This document shows, piece after piece, positions 10,256 through 18,530 of a stretch of DNA of 64,000 bases; the first letter of the stretch is position 1, and every line of letters starts with the position of its first letter. The notes beneath the pieces are model-generated. The model was given only the letters and a program-made list of their open reading frames with translations, searched no databases and was not told where the DNA came from. The stretch comes from Isoetes taiwanensis (lineage: Eukaryota > Streptophyta > Lycopodiopsida > Isoetales > Isoetaceae): assembly GCA_021234155.1 (NCBI GenBank), contig JAJEKV010000030.1, positions 3,820,761-3,884,760 on the forward strand. Direction: 5' to 3'. The position numbers and the translations under genes are program-made.

Positions 10256-10522
10256 CTACTCCGGGTTGGGAGCAGAGGTGATACGCAGGATGTGATAGTA
10301 ATTCTGCTCCGGATCCCAGCGCAGGTGAATCACCACCTCCATCCCGTTGGTGAGGGGGTCGGGATGCTCAGCCATCCCGGCACACCACCCGTCCATGGCA
10401 ATGCCACGATTGTGGCACCGCCAGAGGTCCAGGCAGTCCATTTTACAAGTAATCCATTCCAGACAGTTGGAAGGCATAGTGCACTTATCGTGCAGACCAG
10501 CCGCAGACATACTGAGCGCCAT
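10256..10522 (-). CDS. antisense 88-aa gene in element A (unidentified, Cys-rich)
   Basis: An 88-codon ORF on the strand opposite to pol, between integrase and the 3' extra-ORF tail. It begins MALSMSAAGLHDKC and ends ITSAPNPE. It has six Cys, a Trp-rich centre and no signal peptide or membrane segment. Element C carries the same ORF at 43262-43528. Aligned codon by codon, the two copies differ at 26 nucleotides, 24 synonymous and 2 replacement (Ala/Pro and Leu/His), while the complementary sense frame differs at about 20 residues. This pattern indicates selection on the antisense protein. A TATA box lies 30 bp upstream of the ATG. I do not recognise the fold or function. Extra ORFs in either orientation are known in some plant gypsy elements. 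Confidence 0.85.
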   Translation of the reverse strand: MALSMSAAGLHDKCTMPSNCLEWITCKMDCLDLWRCHNRGIAMDGWCAGMAEHPDPLTNGMEVVIHLRWDPEQNYYHILRITSAPNPE

Positions 10523-10551
10523 CGGGTGTCTCTGCTTCGCTCACTGTTCGT

Positions 10552-10562
10552 CTTATATAGCC
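10552..10562 (-). promoter_or_regulatory. TATA box for the antisense gene (element A copy)
   Basis: On the minus strand GGCTATATAAG lies 30 bp upstream of the antisense ATG. The same 11 bases precede the copy in element C at similar distance. With canonical TATA spacing the transcript would start very close to the ATG, so the leader would be short, or the next in-frame Met (codon 5) could be used. Confidence 0.6.
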
Positions 10563-10599
10563 AACCGAGGACCTCCCTGTCGACGTGGACCAATCAGAA

Positions 10600-11062
10600 A
10601 ATTCGCCAGCGTGGTTGGCAACGGCCTACTGATGCTCTTCATGGCCTTGATACCTTCTTGCAGAATGCAGCCACCTCCCCAGATCCTTCGGTTCACCGTC
10701 AAGCTGGCTTCTGTGCTGCTCTCAGATGCATACTGGTAAGCTCTTTAAATTGGCAGCGTCCAATCTTTTACTGCAATCCGAATGCCAGCGTCAGTGCCTT
10801 CGGTCTCCAGACCTGCCTTCTCATGGAGTGCCAGTTTGTTCCCTCGGACGCACATGCTGCCCTGGAAGACACGGTGCGCTCTCACTTCCTTATTGATGCT
10901 GATCCTGCCCTTGGGCTCAACACTCCTGACGCACTTCAAACACGCCAGGACCTCATTGCTAATTATCATAATGGCGCCCGTCCTCATTCCCGTGAGGATC
11001 ACTTCCAGACTGCTGGTTTCCCGCCCTCGGAAACACTTCCTCCTTTTCTTCAGACTGAGTGT
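10600..11062 (+). pseudogene. element A: C-terminal tail of the 3' extra ORF (fused by deletion)
   Basis: This stretch matches the last part of the minus-strand extra ORF region of element C; 'DALHGLDTFL' occurs in both. In element A the body of that ORF is missing and the tail lies about 80 bp after the antisense gene's promoter. The tail runs open to the purine tract and LTR. It is read in the integrase frame, but I regard it as a remnant. Confidence 0.6.
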
Positions 11063-11065
11063 CGT

Positions 11066-11079
11066 TTGGTGGGGGGGAG
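11066..11079 (+). promoter_or_regulatory. polypurine tract of element A
   Basis: TTGGTGGGGGGGAG directly precedes the 3' LTR TGTTAG, the expected primer for plus-strand DNA synthesis. Element C has the equivalent tract next to its 3' LTR on the minus strand. Confidence 0.8.
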
Positions 11080-11645
11080 TGTTAGTCCTGTGCCTCCTGG
11101 TACAGGACTATTCATGCATACGACGGACCAGGTCAAGTCCAAGGATCCACAGTCAGGCGCGGGTCAGTCATCAAAGGCTCAGCAGAAGACCAAGCAGACC
11201 ACGCAGACAAAGACCACGCCTGGCGTCAACAAGAGGCGGCGCTCAGACAAGTGACGGCCCGTCACCGCCCGTATCAGCGTCAGCGTGATTTCAGGCTTTT
11301 TCAAGAGGCACCGCCAGCATTCCTGCAAATCAGGCCTCCTTCCAGGAGTCGGCACCGAGATCAGTCAGGGCCAAAGGCCATTGTACTATATATATGAGTA
11401 GAGCTAGCGCTCTAGTGGCTAGATGAGTTTTGAGTCTTGTCTCATTTTCAGTCTTCTCTCGGTTGCGAGAGCTCATGTATCATCATCATTGATATCAAGG
11501 AAGCTTATCATTGTTGTCTCATTGTTCTTTTGTTTTCTTTATCCTTTCATTTGTTTTCTTGCAAATCCCGCGTGACATAGTCCCCGGATTCTCCTGTTAG
11601 ATCCAAGGGTCCTCACAGAGGGCTGTCTTGCAGGAGTTCCCGAAC
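11080..11645 (+). repeat. element A 3' LTR
   Basis: Starts TGTTAGTCCTG and matches the 5' LTR across its length, including the TATA segment and the 'TCATCATTGATATCAAGGAA' block. Differences are clustered (around 11254-11370). The outer end is placed where similarity to the 5' LTR stops (GAGTTCCCGAAC), so it is accurate to a few bases only. Confidence 0.85.
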
Positions 11646-13560
11646 CCAGATCTGCTACAGCTCCTGCTACTTCTGCCAAATAAGTCAGTTAAAATAGCTC
11701 CAGTTTGGCATTACACCCATTTGGAATTTGTCAGTTTTCCTAGAAAGAAAACATTGCTTTTTTGCTTCAGGATTCCTCTGCTTCAATGACCCAACTCCTT
11801 TGCTGATGGAATCCCTGTGCCAGATGAGTAGACCGGTTAACCAAAAGCTGAGATAGATCTTGCTGCTTAACCCCAAAAAATTTGCAAAGAAAGAACTCCA
11901 TAAACACCATCGTAAATAAGGAATAAGACCAAGACCTGATTTGACTGCCCCTGATAAGCCAACGTTCTGATTTTATGATATAATACTTTCTGATTTTTCG
12001 CTTGAGAAGTCGTAGTCTGCAGGCCTACAGAAGCAATGGCAAAAGGAATCTGGCAAAACCAAAGCAAGCAATGGAAGAAGCTGTCTGTGAAGATAGAATA
12101 AGCCGCCTTTGGTCTGGCAAGAAGCAATGGCAAGAAGCTGCCTGTGAAGATAGAATAAGCCACCAACCCTAAAACAGAATGGTCGGATCATGCGTTCATC
12201 CGCCATTTTTTAAAGCAATCCATGAAAGAAAGGAAAACAGAGAAATTGTTACCTGAAGCAGCCTGAGATGCGTACATTTATTGCATACCACAATCTACAA
12301 AAAAAAAAAAAGACAATCTGGGCAAAAACCACAATCTGAGCAAAAATGCTTTTCTCCTGCAAGCGTGAACCCAATCTGCATTTTGCTCAAAGGGCCTGAT
12401 ATTACTTACCTTGGAAGCTAGAAGAAAAGCAGACTGGAATCGATCTTCTACAATCGGCTGGAAGGAAAGTAGACTGGAACTGATTTGATTTTCTACATAG
12501 AAATAATCTGAAAGAGAGATGCGTTTGTAGCATAAATGCTCTAACCCGGAAACGTTTAGAAAGGCAGAATGGACGAAAGCCTCTCCCTGCTCCATCATCA
12601 CAAAAAAAAATGCTCACAGTAATGGAAAAGAAACAAATCTTGCCTGACTTTGAGTAGATAGAGATGGGCTTGGATGAAGGGTGGGCGCCCATACACCATA
12701 CTTCGAGCACATATATCAGAAGAACAAAAACATCAACCCAAAAAATTTACCTCAAGCTATCTGGGCGCCATGAATCCCAAGACTGAACCCTAATTCTGAA
12801 AGCTACGATTTGCTGGATGCAGAAATTTTGGACTGTAGATCCTATCACAACACGGCGAGCACTTCTGCCCTCTGCCGTTTCGGAGAGGGAAAAAAACAGA
12901 TAGGCCTAGAAGCTCCAATAGTTAGCTCCTTAATCTTCACCGACGCCTGTTTCCTTTGCATCAGTGGCTCAGTCGCTCCTCTGCTTCAGCGACCTCTGCT
13001 TCAGCAGAAACAGCTTCAGATTTAGAATGCCACAACCGACTAACATCCAAAATGCAAAGAACAAAAATCTCGAACCATTGTATACCTGTATGCTTCAGCG
13101 ACCTTGATGCTCTTCGCCAACAGGCAAGTAAAATCAGTTAGTTTGCGTTTTACACATAAAAACATACTGTTCTTCGTGCATATGAGATCAAATAATGATA
13201 AGATCGTACCCTTTCCTAGATGTTGTTGCTGCAAAGATGCACCAAGGAGTACGAAATCCACCAGGATATGAGCAGAAATATGCCCACAAAATGGTAGAAG
13301 AAAGAAGAGGAAAGACTGATCTGTTGAAAGAACACATGTTGCCGCCGAAACTGTTTAGGACTCCATACCCAACCGGCATGCAAGCGAGATCCGTCGTCCC
13401 AAAATCGTGATCCACCGCCCCTCGGGCGTTTCAAAAAATAGTATAATCATAACGCAAGGGGGGAGGGGAAAGAGTGCCGGAAAAAAAAGTTTTTTGCCGG
13501 AAAAAGCGTTACATCCGGCGGCCGGAAAGGGGACACCGGCATCAGCAAGACACCCCAAAA
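11646..13560. other. intergenic, nothing recognised
   Basis: No protein domain found. A ~30-bp sequence with the core CTGTGAAGATAGAATAAGCC occurs twice, at about 12073-12103 and 12131-12161. Short A-runs occur near 12298 and 12602. Several 60-100-codon frames are present on both strands, but they overlap one another and lack any conserved signature. Confidence 0.4.
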
Positions 13561-14060
13561 ACTTTTAAAGTAAGTAGATTTATACATTGTGTATTTGTAC
13601 ACAGAGTATTTATACTTATAGTATTTTGTACACATGGTATTTATACACAGAGTATTTCTACATAGAGTACTTATACATAGACTATTTGTACTTAAAAGTA
13701 TTCATACATTTTGTATTTGTATATAGAGTATTTATACATTCTATTTGTATAGAGTATTTATACGTATAGTAATTTGCACATAGAGTATTTATACATCGAG
13801 TATTTATCTACTACCATTGACACAAATACATAGAGCACTTCAACATTGTACACTAAGTATTTGTACACATGGTATTTATACACAGAGTATTTCTACATAG
13901 AGTACTTACACATGGACTATTTGTACTTAAGAGTATTCATACATTCTGTATTTGTATATAGAGTATTTATACATTGTGTATTTGTACACAAAGTATCTAT
14001 ACATATAGTATTCTGTACATTGAGTATTCATCTTCAACCTTTGATTCTGTACATTGAGTA
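13561..14060. repeat. TA-rich minisatellite with ~235-bp higher-order repeat
   Basis: Irregular tandem copies of a roughly 17-20-bp motif (AGAGTATTTATACAT-like). On top of this, the segment 13631-13740 recurs at 13866-13976 with only a few changes, giving a higher-order period of 235 bp. The Tyr/Ile-rich open frames inside are by-products of the repeat. Confidence 0.85.
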
Positions 14061-14397
14061 TTTATGCAAAACTCATCAAATTAGAAACCATGCTATTTGT
14101 GCAAAACTCATCAAATTACAATATGTAAATTCACAAATGTATAGAATATTCCATGGTATGGAATCACCATACACGGCCATTGCACAGAATACATCAGGAA
14201 AAAACAGTTTGTATGCATGGACAAGTTGCATGTGCTTGCAATTTGAAGCTAACTGAACAGATTGAACATCCAATAACTTAGATTTGTATTCTCAAAAGAA
14301 GGCCTTAAGCAAGGTAGCTACCAGGAACTCAAAACTCAAGAGGGATTCAGAATTCCTTCGGATTCGTAGAAAGGTGTGTCAACAGAAACAAAAAAAA
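14061..14397. other. short intergenic flank of element D
   Basis: AT-rich sequence with a direct repeat of 'GCAAAACTCATCAAATTA' near 14066 and 14100. It ends in A7 immediately before the element D LTR. No gene seen. Confidence 0.4.
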
Positions 14398-16038
14398 TGT
14401 GACGTTCCAAGGGAATATACGCTATAGATACGTATATTCCTGGACCCGTCACCATACAAGTCTACCTAGGTAGCCTTGCATGCCTTAGAAAGTGGCAAGG
14501 GGTGCACATCTAAGTTAGCCATTTAACTTAGATAACCTTAGGATAAGACCCATTTCCACATGGCCTTATCCTATTGGGCAACCGCCACACGGCCTCACCC
14601 TAGTGGTGCCACATGACATCCTATGTGGACCCACACCTATATTAGCTCTAACCCTAACCCTAGACCTTTTTTTCCTGACCTAGCCCTGAACTCTCATCTA
14701 CGTGCCCGAAACCCCGCTTTAAGAAAGCAATTAAATCATAGCCTAGCCTGGAGCAGCAGCCCCTGGAAGGTGTGTATGATCGTCGAGGGAGCAAGTCTTC
14801 GAACCTCGTCAAGGAGCATGGAGACGCCAGGGATGGGAGGAAGCGCTTCTGGAGGAGGTAGGTTGAGTAGAGTTCATGTTAGTTCATCTGGAAGTTAGCC
14901 CTCCAGATGGGTTAGTATTTTGTGTCTAGAGTAGAGCCACCCTAGATCCTTTGTTGAACATCTTGAACCCTAATCAAGGAACCCTAACTGTTAGTTAGAT
15001 ATGTATGATTAGGTTAAGATGTTCATATGATATTGATCATGATGTGATGATTATGTGATGATGGTTGATCATGTTTGTTCCTCTTGTGTTGGGAAGGGGG
15101 GTAGAGGCCTAGGGCCATGTGTAGTATGCTCCTAGTGTAGATCCCTTAGTTCCCATTAGTTGCGGCCTGTGCATAGGAACCCACCGGGCTATGGAAGCTA
15201 TGTTGTGACTCAGCACCACACAACGGAGCTAGAGGCAAGATGGAGGGTGGATCCCTGCCGAGTGGGGGCTTCGGGGGATCCCACAGTGGGCTAGGCTTAT
15301 GGTCGGTCACTTCGTGTGGGCCGAGCATGGGTCCGACACCTCCTGGGGCAATGGTGTCGCCACCTCTCAAGAGTTGCAAGTGTCGCCTTGGCTCTTGTTT
15401 TGGGGGTTCACCGGGCAGTGCGAATGCGTGTGCCGCCACGATTCTCTAGCCGCCTGTGGAGCCTCTAGACCCGGGGAAGGGGAGATGCAACTCTTCCTAC
15501 CTCGTCCGGACCCGGGGAGATGCAACACAGAGTAGTCCCGATGGGTGATGCCATGGGATTGCGTGATCCCAAGGTTAGAGTCATGCCACGCCTTGATCTA
15601 GCCCATCTGCAAAGTATGCACAGGAGGGGCGGATGGAGTGGTCAACCCTAGCCATTGTCTTATGCCAGCCCCGCCATTGTTGTGATTCGGTCTGCTCTAT
15701 CTTGAGGCCTATCCAGTCAGTCGACTTCCTTTCGTGTCGGAGCCACGGGTAGGATCTCTCATGCTTTATGGCATATGCTTATGTTCTTTGCATCTACGGA
15801 TATGCGAGCTACCCCTCGAGGTAGCATATTGTATTGTATTGCTAGTTCTGACATGTTATGCTTCCGCTGTGATAGGAGCCCATAGGGGAAGGGCGCGCAA
15901 GACACCTTCGTGTCCCCTTCCCGCACTACAGAGGGTTCCAGAGTGCGGGATAGACGGAGGGCCTGTGCGGTTGATGAGCCGGACGGGGGATTTCTACTCC
16001 GAAAGTGTACGGCCGTATGTTTTGTTTGGGGCGTCACA
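14398..16038 (+). repeat. element D 5' LTR (1641 bp)
   Basis: Starts TGTGACGTTCC and ends GGGGCGTCACA, so it has short inverted termini (TGTGACG/CGTCACA). The next base is A, then the primer binding site. It is homologous to 38011-39620 along its length and, more distantly, to the LTRs of element E (shared ends and shared blocks such as TGCGGCCTGTGCA). Confidence 0.93.
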
Positions 16039-16039
16039 A

Positions 16040-16051
16040 TGGTATCAGAGC
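16040..16051 (+). promoter_or_regulatory. primer binding site of element D (tRNA-iMet)
   Basis: TGGTATCAGAGC lies one base after the LTR. It is the standard plant retrotransposon primer site complementary to the 3' end of initiator methionine tRNA. Confidence 0.95.
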
Positions 16052-16610
16052 GATGTTCTTGGTTGACCAAGAACTAGCACTGACCATAACCATGAAAGTA
16101 GTCTAACAAGCCTATAGGGGTGAGAAATAGAAATTTCCACCATCGAGCCTCGAAAATGAGGAAATTTTTTTTTTCCTAGATAGTGAGTTCGAGATTAGGC
16201 TAAGTTAAAAGAATGAGTCAAATCTACCTTCTAGTAAATTTGGAGTAAAAATTATGCATCTGCATCAAATTTCACCTAAAATGGGTCGAAGAATCATGCC
16301 AATCGGAGACCTGGGTGAAAAATAGCGCAAATCTATAATTAATACTTCAAACTATTAGGAAATTTGAAATTCCTAAGGTATAATACGAATTTTTAGCATA
16401 TGTATTAGAAATTAAACAGATAATAATAATAAGAGTACTATGGGGTAATTAATAAGGGGGGGCTAATAAGTAGGCCTATTAATGATAGGAGAATATTCCC
16501 AGGGACCCTTCCTTTTAAATAGTCTTGCCACCTCATTTTCCCTCCAAACCTTTCCTCCACCCTATCTCTCTTGATCAGCCTTACGTCATCTGTTTTCCCT
16601 ACCGTTAAGT
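16052..16610 (+). other. element D leader between primer site and H3-like ORF
   Basis: About 560 bp of AT-rich sequence without an open frame, corresponding to the 5' untranslated and packaging region. Element E has a leader of similar length (about 620 bp) between its LTR and its H3-tail-like start. Confidence 0.6.
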
Positions 16611-17726
16611 ATGGCAAGAACCAAGCAGACAGCCAGGAAGTTCGGCGAGCGACCCACGCTCTCGATGGCGCAGGTAGCAGCGGGACGCCACACGAAGAAA
16701 ATCCCGGAGCACCTCTGACCTAAGAAGGGCGAAGAGGAGTTTCTCCGCCAAGCAAGCCGACGCCGACCTACCACGACGACGGAAAGCGTAACGCCAGCCA
16801 GCAAAGAGCTCGTCACCGCCAGGCACCCGTGAGAACCTGAGAATCCCGGCCACTCGGGGCTTCTGACACCGAGGTGGAAGAACAGTCGAAGAGCGTACCC
16901 CAACACCGCACTAAAGAGGCGGCCCTTCTTCGCCAAAGAAGAAGGGCAAAGAGAAGGTTGCCGAAAGGGCCGCATCGAGAGGGCGCCTAGGGAAGAAGAG
17001 GGAACGGAGCGGGAGTTGCGGGAGCAAGAGAGAAGAACGAAGAGAAGGAACGACCGGCCTCGCACGACCGTCGTTATTGAAGAACCGCAGCGGGAGGAGG
17101 TAGAAGAGGAGGTTGAAGAGGAAGAGGAGCAAGAGGAGGGGCTGCCGACCCAAGATCACCTTACCCAGCAGGGCCCGAGCCACCTAAGGTGATCAAGAAG
17201 CGTATAGGCGGGCGAAGGCCCGCTCACCATAAAGGAGGGAGTCGGAGCTCGACGCTCGCCTCCAAAGCATACCAGAATACCTCCGCCGGTGGACGCAGGT
17301 ATAATGATTGGTACCGCCGCAAAACGTCCAACGACCGCGGGAGGGGGGCCGCCACCAAAGAAGCCCTGCCGCCACGACCGGAGAAGCCGGGAAGAAGGTC
17401 CACCACGGCCTACTTCGATACACTCCCTGTCTTCCCGAGATTAAGCACTTTCAACAGTGCACTAATCTCCTGATTAGGAAGGCACCGTTCGAGCGGCTCA
17501 TGCGAGAGGTGATGCAGGAGTTCGTCACCGACTATAGGGTGACATCGCTGACCACAAGGGTGTTGCGGTGTAGTCTGGCGAGGCCGAGCTCACCCAAGAA
17601 ATTCGAGGGAAGGGAACCTCGGCTACGATCCACGCCGGGAGGGTGACCCTGATGCCCAAGGACATACACTTACGCTGCCGCATCCCGCAAGGAACGCCCT
17701 TGAGGATGAAGTTTTGTGTAAATTAA
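16611..17726 (+). CDS. histone H3-like ORF of element D (frame-disrupted)
   Basis: The ATG at 16611 gives MARTKQTARKFGERPT, whose first ten residues equal the canonical H3 tail. Reading frames then shift several times through a basic stretch (KKGKEK-like) and an acidic run (EEVEEEVEEEEEQEE near 17090-17145). From 17439 an H3 histone fold follows: 'EIKHFQQCTNLLIRKAPFER' and 'LMREVMQEFVTDYRV' match H3 alpha-N, alpha-1 and loop 1. A broken alpha-2 (about 17570-17630) is followed by 'IHAGRVTLMPKDIHLRCRI', matching the H3 C-terminal block. By eye, identity is about 60-75% in these blocks. Stop TAA at 17724. The ORF is much longer than the ~136-residue H3 because of the insert. It lies directly after the primer site and before gag. 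If functional, the product could enter nucleosomes or mimic H3; that is inference. Confidence 0.88.
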
Positions 17727-17914
17727 CGTACTTGTTAAGTTTTCCTCCTATAAATATAAAATTTTGTTGAAAAGTAATTTCAATTATGTATAAAAATGTG
17801 TTTGAATAGCTCAATTTTTACTTTAGTTTTAACCATTATAATTGGGATGTTGAAAGAAAAAAATAATTAGTTAGAAATCCTAGCCTAATTAGTCAAAAAA
17901 ATGGCCAAACTGGC

Positions 17915-17990
17915 GAAACCGGGTCGCATCGCGAAAAACATGCCTGCGCTCTCGACGCAGAGCCATTTCTCGCGACGCCACCCGATTTCG
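17915..17990 (+). repeat. hairpin unit 1 of element D
   Basis: The arms CGAAACCGGGTCGC and its near-complement ending CCACCCGATTTCG pair, and TCGCGA pairs inside them. An inner CTGCG...CGCAG stem closes a small loop. The unit is about 76 nt and is repeated at 18116. Confidence 0.75.
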
Positions 17991-18115
17991 GCATTTTGAT
18001 ACTTATAGGTGTCCCAATTAAGTAAGAAAAGTTGCTAGTTAGGTTAGAATCATGCTGAGAAGTCATGTTAGGATGTTTAAATTCCCAAAAACCCTTCATA
18101 GGGATAGAAATGACC

Positions 18116-18192
18116 CGAAACCGGGTCGCGTCGCGAAAAACACGTCTGCGCCCTCGACACAGAGCCAATTCTCGCGACGCCACCCGATTTCG
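18116..18192 (+). repeat. hairpin unit 2 of element D
   Basis: A second copy of the 17915 unit with several substitutions, keeping the outer stem (CGAAACCGGGTCGCG with CGCGACGCCACCCGATTTCG). The inner stem is weaker (CTGCG/CACAG). Retention of the outer pairing in both copies suggests a structured RNA or DNA element. Confidence 0.75.
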
Positions 18193-18485
18193 CCCAAAAT
18201 TTGCCCAATTTGACCAATTTTGACCCAACAAACCGCCATGTAGTGTTTCTTGCTTTGCTTTGCTTAGAATTGCACTTCATGGTAGTTCATTTGGACACCC
18301 ATGGCCATAGATTTGAGGTCTTCTCTCATCAAGAACCTTTGTGCACGAAACCCGAGGTATTCCTAGTCTATAAAAAGGGCCTCATTTGTCATTTTCTCCC
18401 CATCAGAACTGCTCTCAGCCCCTTTGGCGATTTCCCAGGCCTTTGCTTAATTCCATCAGCCATTTTTCATAGCCACCTCTTCTCA

Positions 18486-18530
18486 ATGGCGCCATCAAGC
18501 TTTGTTAGATGGTACAATGACTCCAATCAC
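18486..18530 (+). CDS. element D ORF2, 5' fragment (interrupted by element E)
   Basis: ATG at 18486 opens MAPSSFVRWYNDSNH, which continues in phase at 29942 once element E and one copy of its 5-bp target duplication are discounted. The frame match across the insertion confirms that E landed inside an ORF of D. The function of ORF2 is unknown. Confidence 0.6.
18526..18530. repeat. target-site duplication of element E, left copy
   Basis: ATCAC immediately precedes the E LTR end at 18531 and recurs at 29942-29946 after the other LTR. A 5-bp duplication is the expected size for LTR retrotransposons. Confidence 0.92.

Larger units (their letters stand above)
3530..11645 (+). mobile_element. element A: Ty3/gypsy LTR retrotransposon, full-length but decayed
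   Basis: Two direct LTR copies (3530-4102 and 11080-11645) flank an internal region ordered gag, protease, reverse transcriptase, RNase H, integrase, which is the Ty3/gypsy order. A purine-rich tract abuts the 3' LTR. The polyprotein frame is broken by three in-frame stops and a pair of frameshifts near 8700-9050. No chromodomain is visible after integrase, and RT has FQDD where chromoviruses usually have FFDD or similar, so it is probably a non-chromoviral lineage. It carries an antisense gene at 10256-10522 and has lost about 3 kb present in its relative, element C. I could not identify a clean target-site duplication or a primer binding site. Confidence 0.93.
17727..18485 (+). other. element D spacer carrying two hairpins
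   Basis: AT-rich spacer between the H3-like ORF and the next ORF. Apart from the two hairpin units at 17915-17990 and 18116-18192, I see no coding or known RNA feature. Confidence 0.5.

Noticed and set aside
10140-10560. Sense-strand protein over the antisense gene
   Set aside because: Although the frame is open in both A and C, it has about 20 amino-acid differences over the same bases where the antisense frame has 2.
11640-11700. Target-site duplication of element A
   Set aside because: TGCCG lies before the 5' LTR, and only approximate matches such as TGCCA occur after the 3' LTR. Too uncertain to report.
13587-14256. Tyr/Ile/Val-rich open frames
   Set aside because: They are translations of the TA-rich minisatellite, periodic and without non-repeat sequence.
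16611-17726. The H3-like sequence as a host histone pseudogene unrelated to the element
   Set aside because: It begins at the place where the first ORF of the element should be, has a large insert not found in host H3, and element E has an H3-tail start at the same relative position. Not excluded until other copies are examined.
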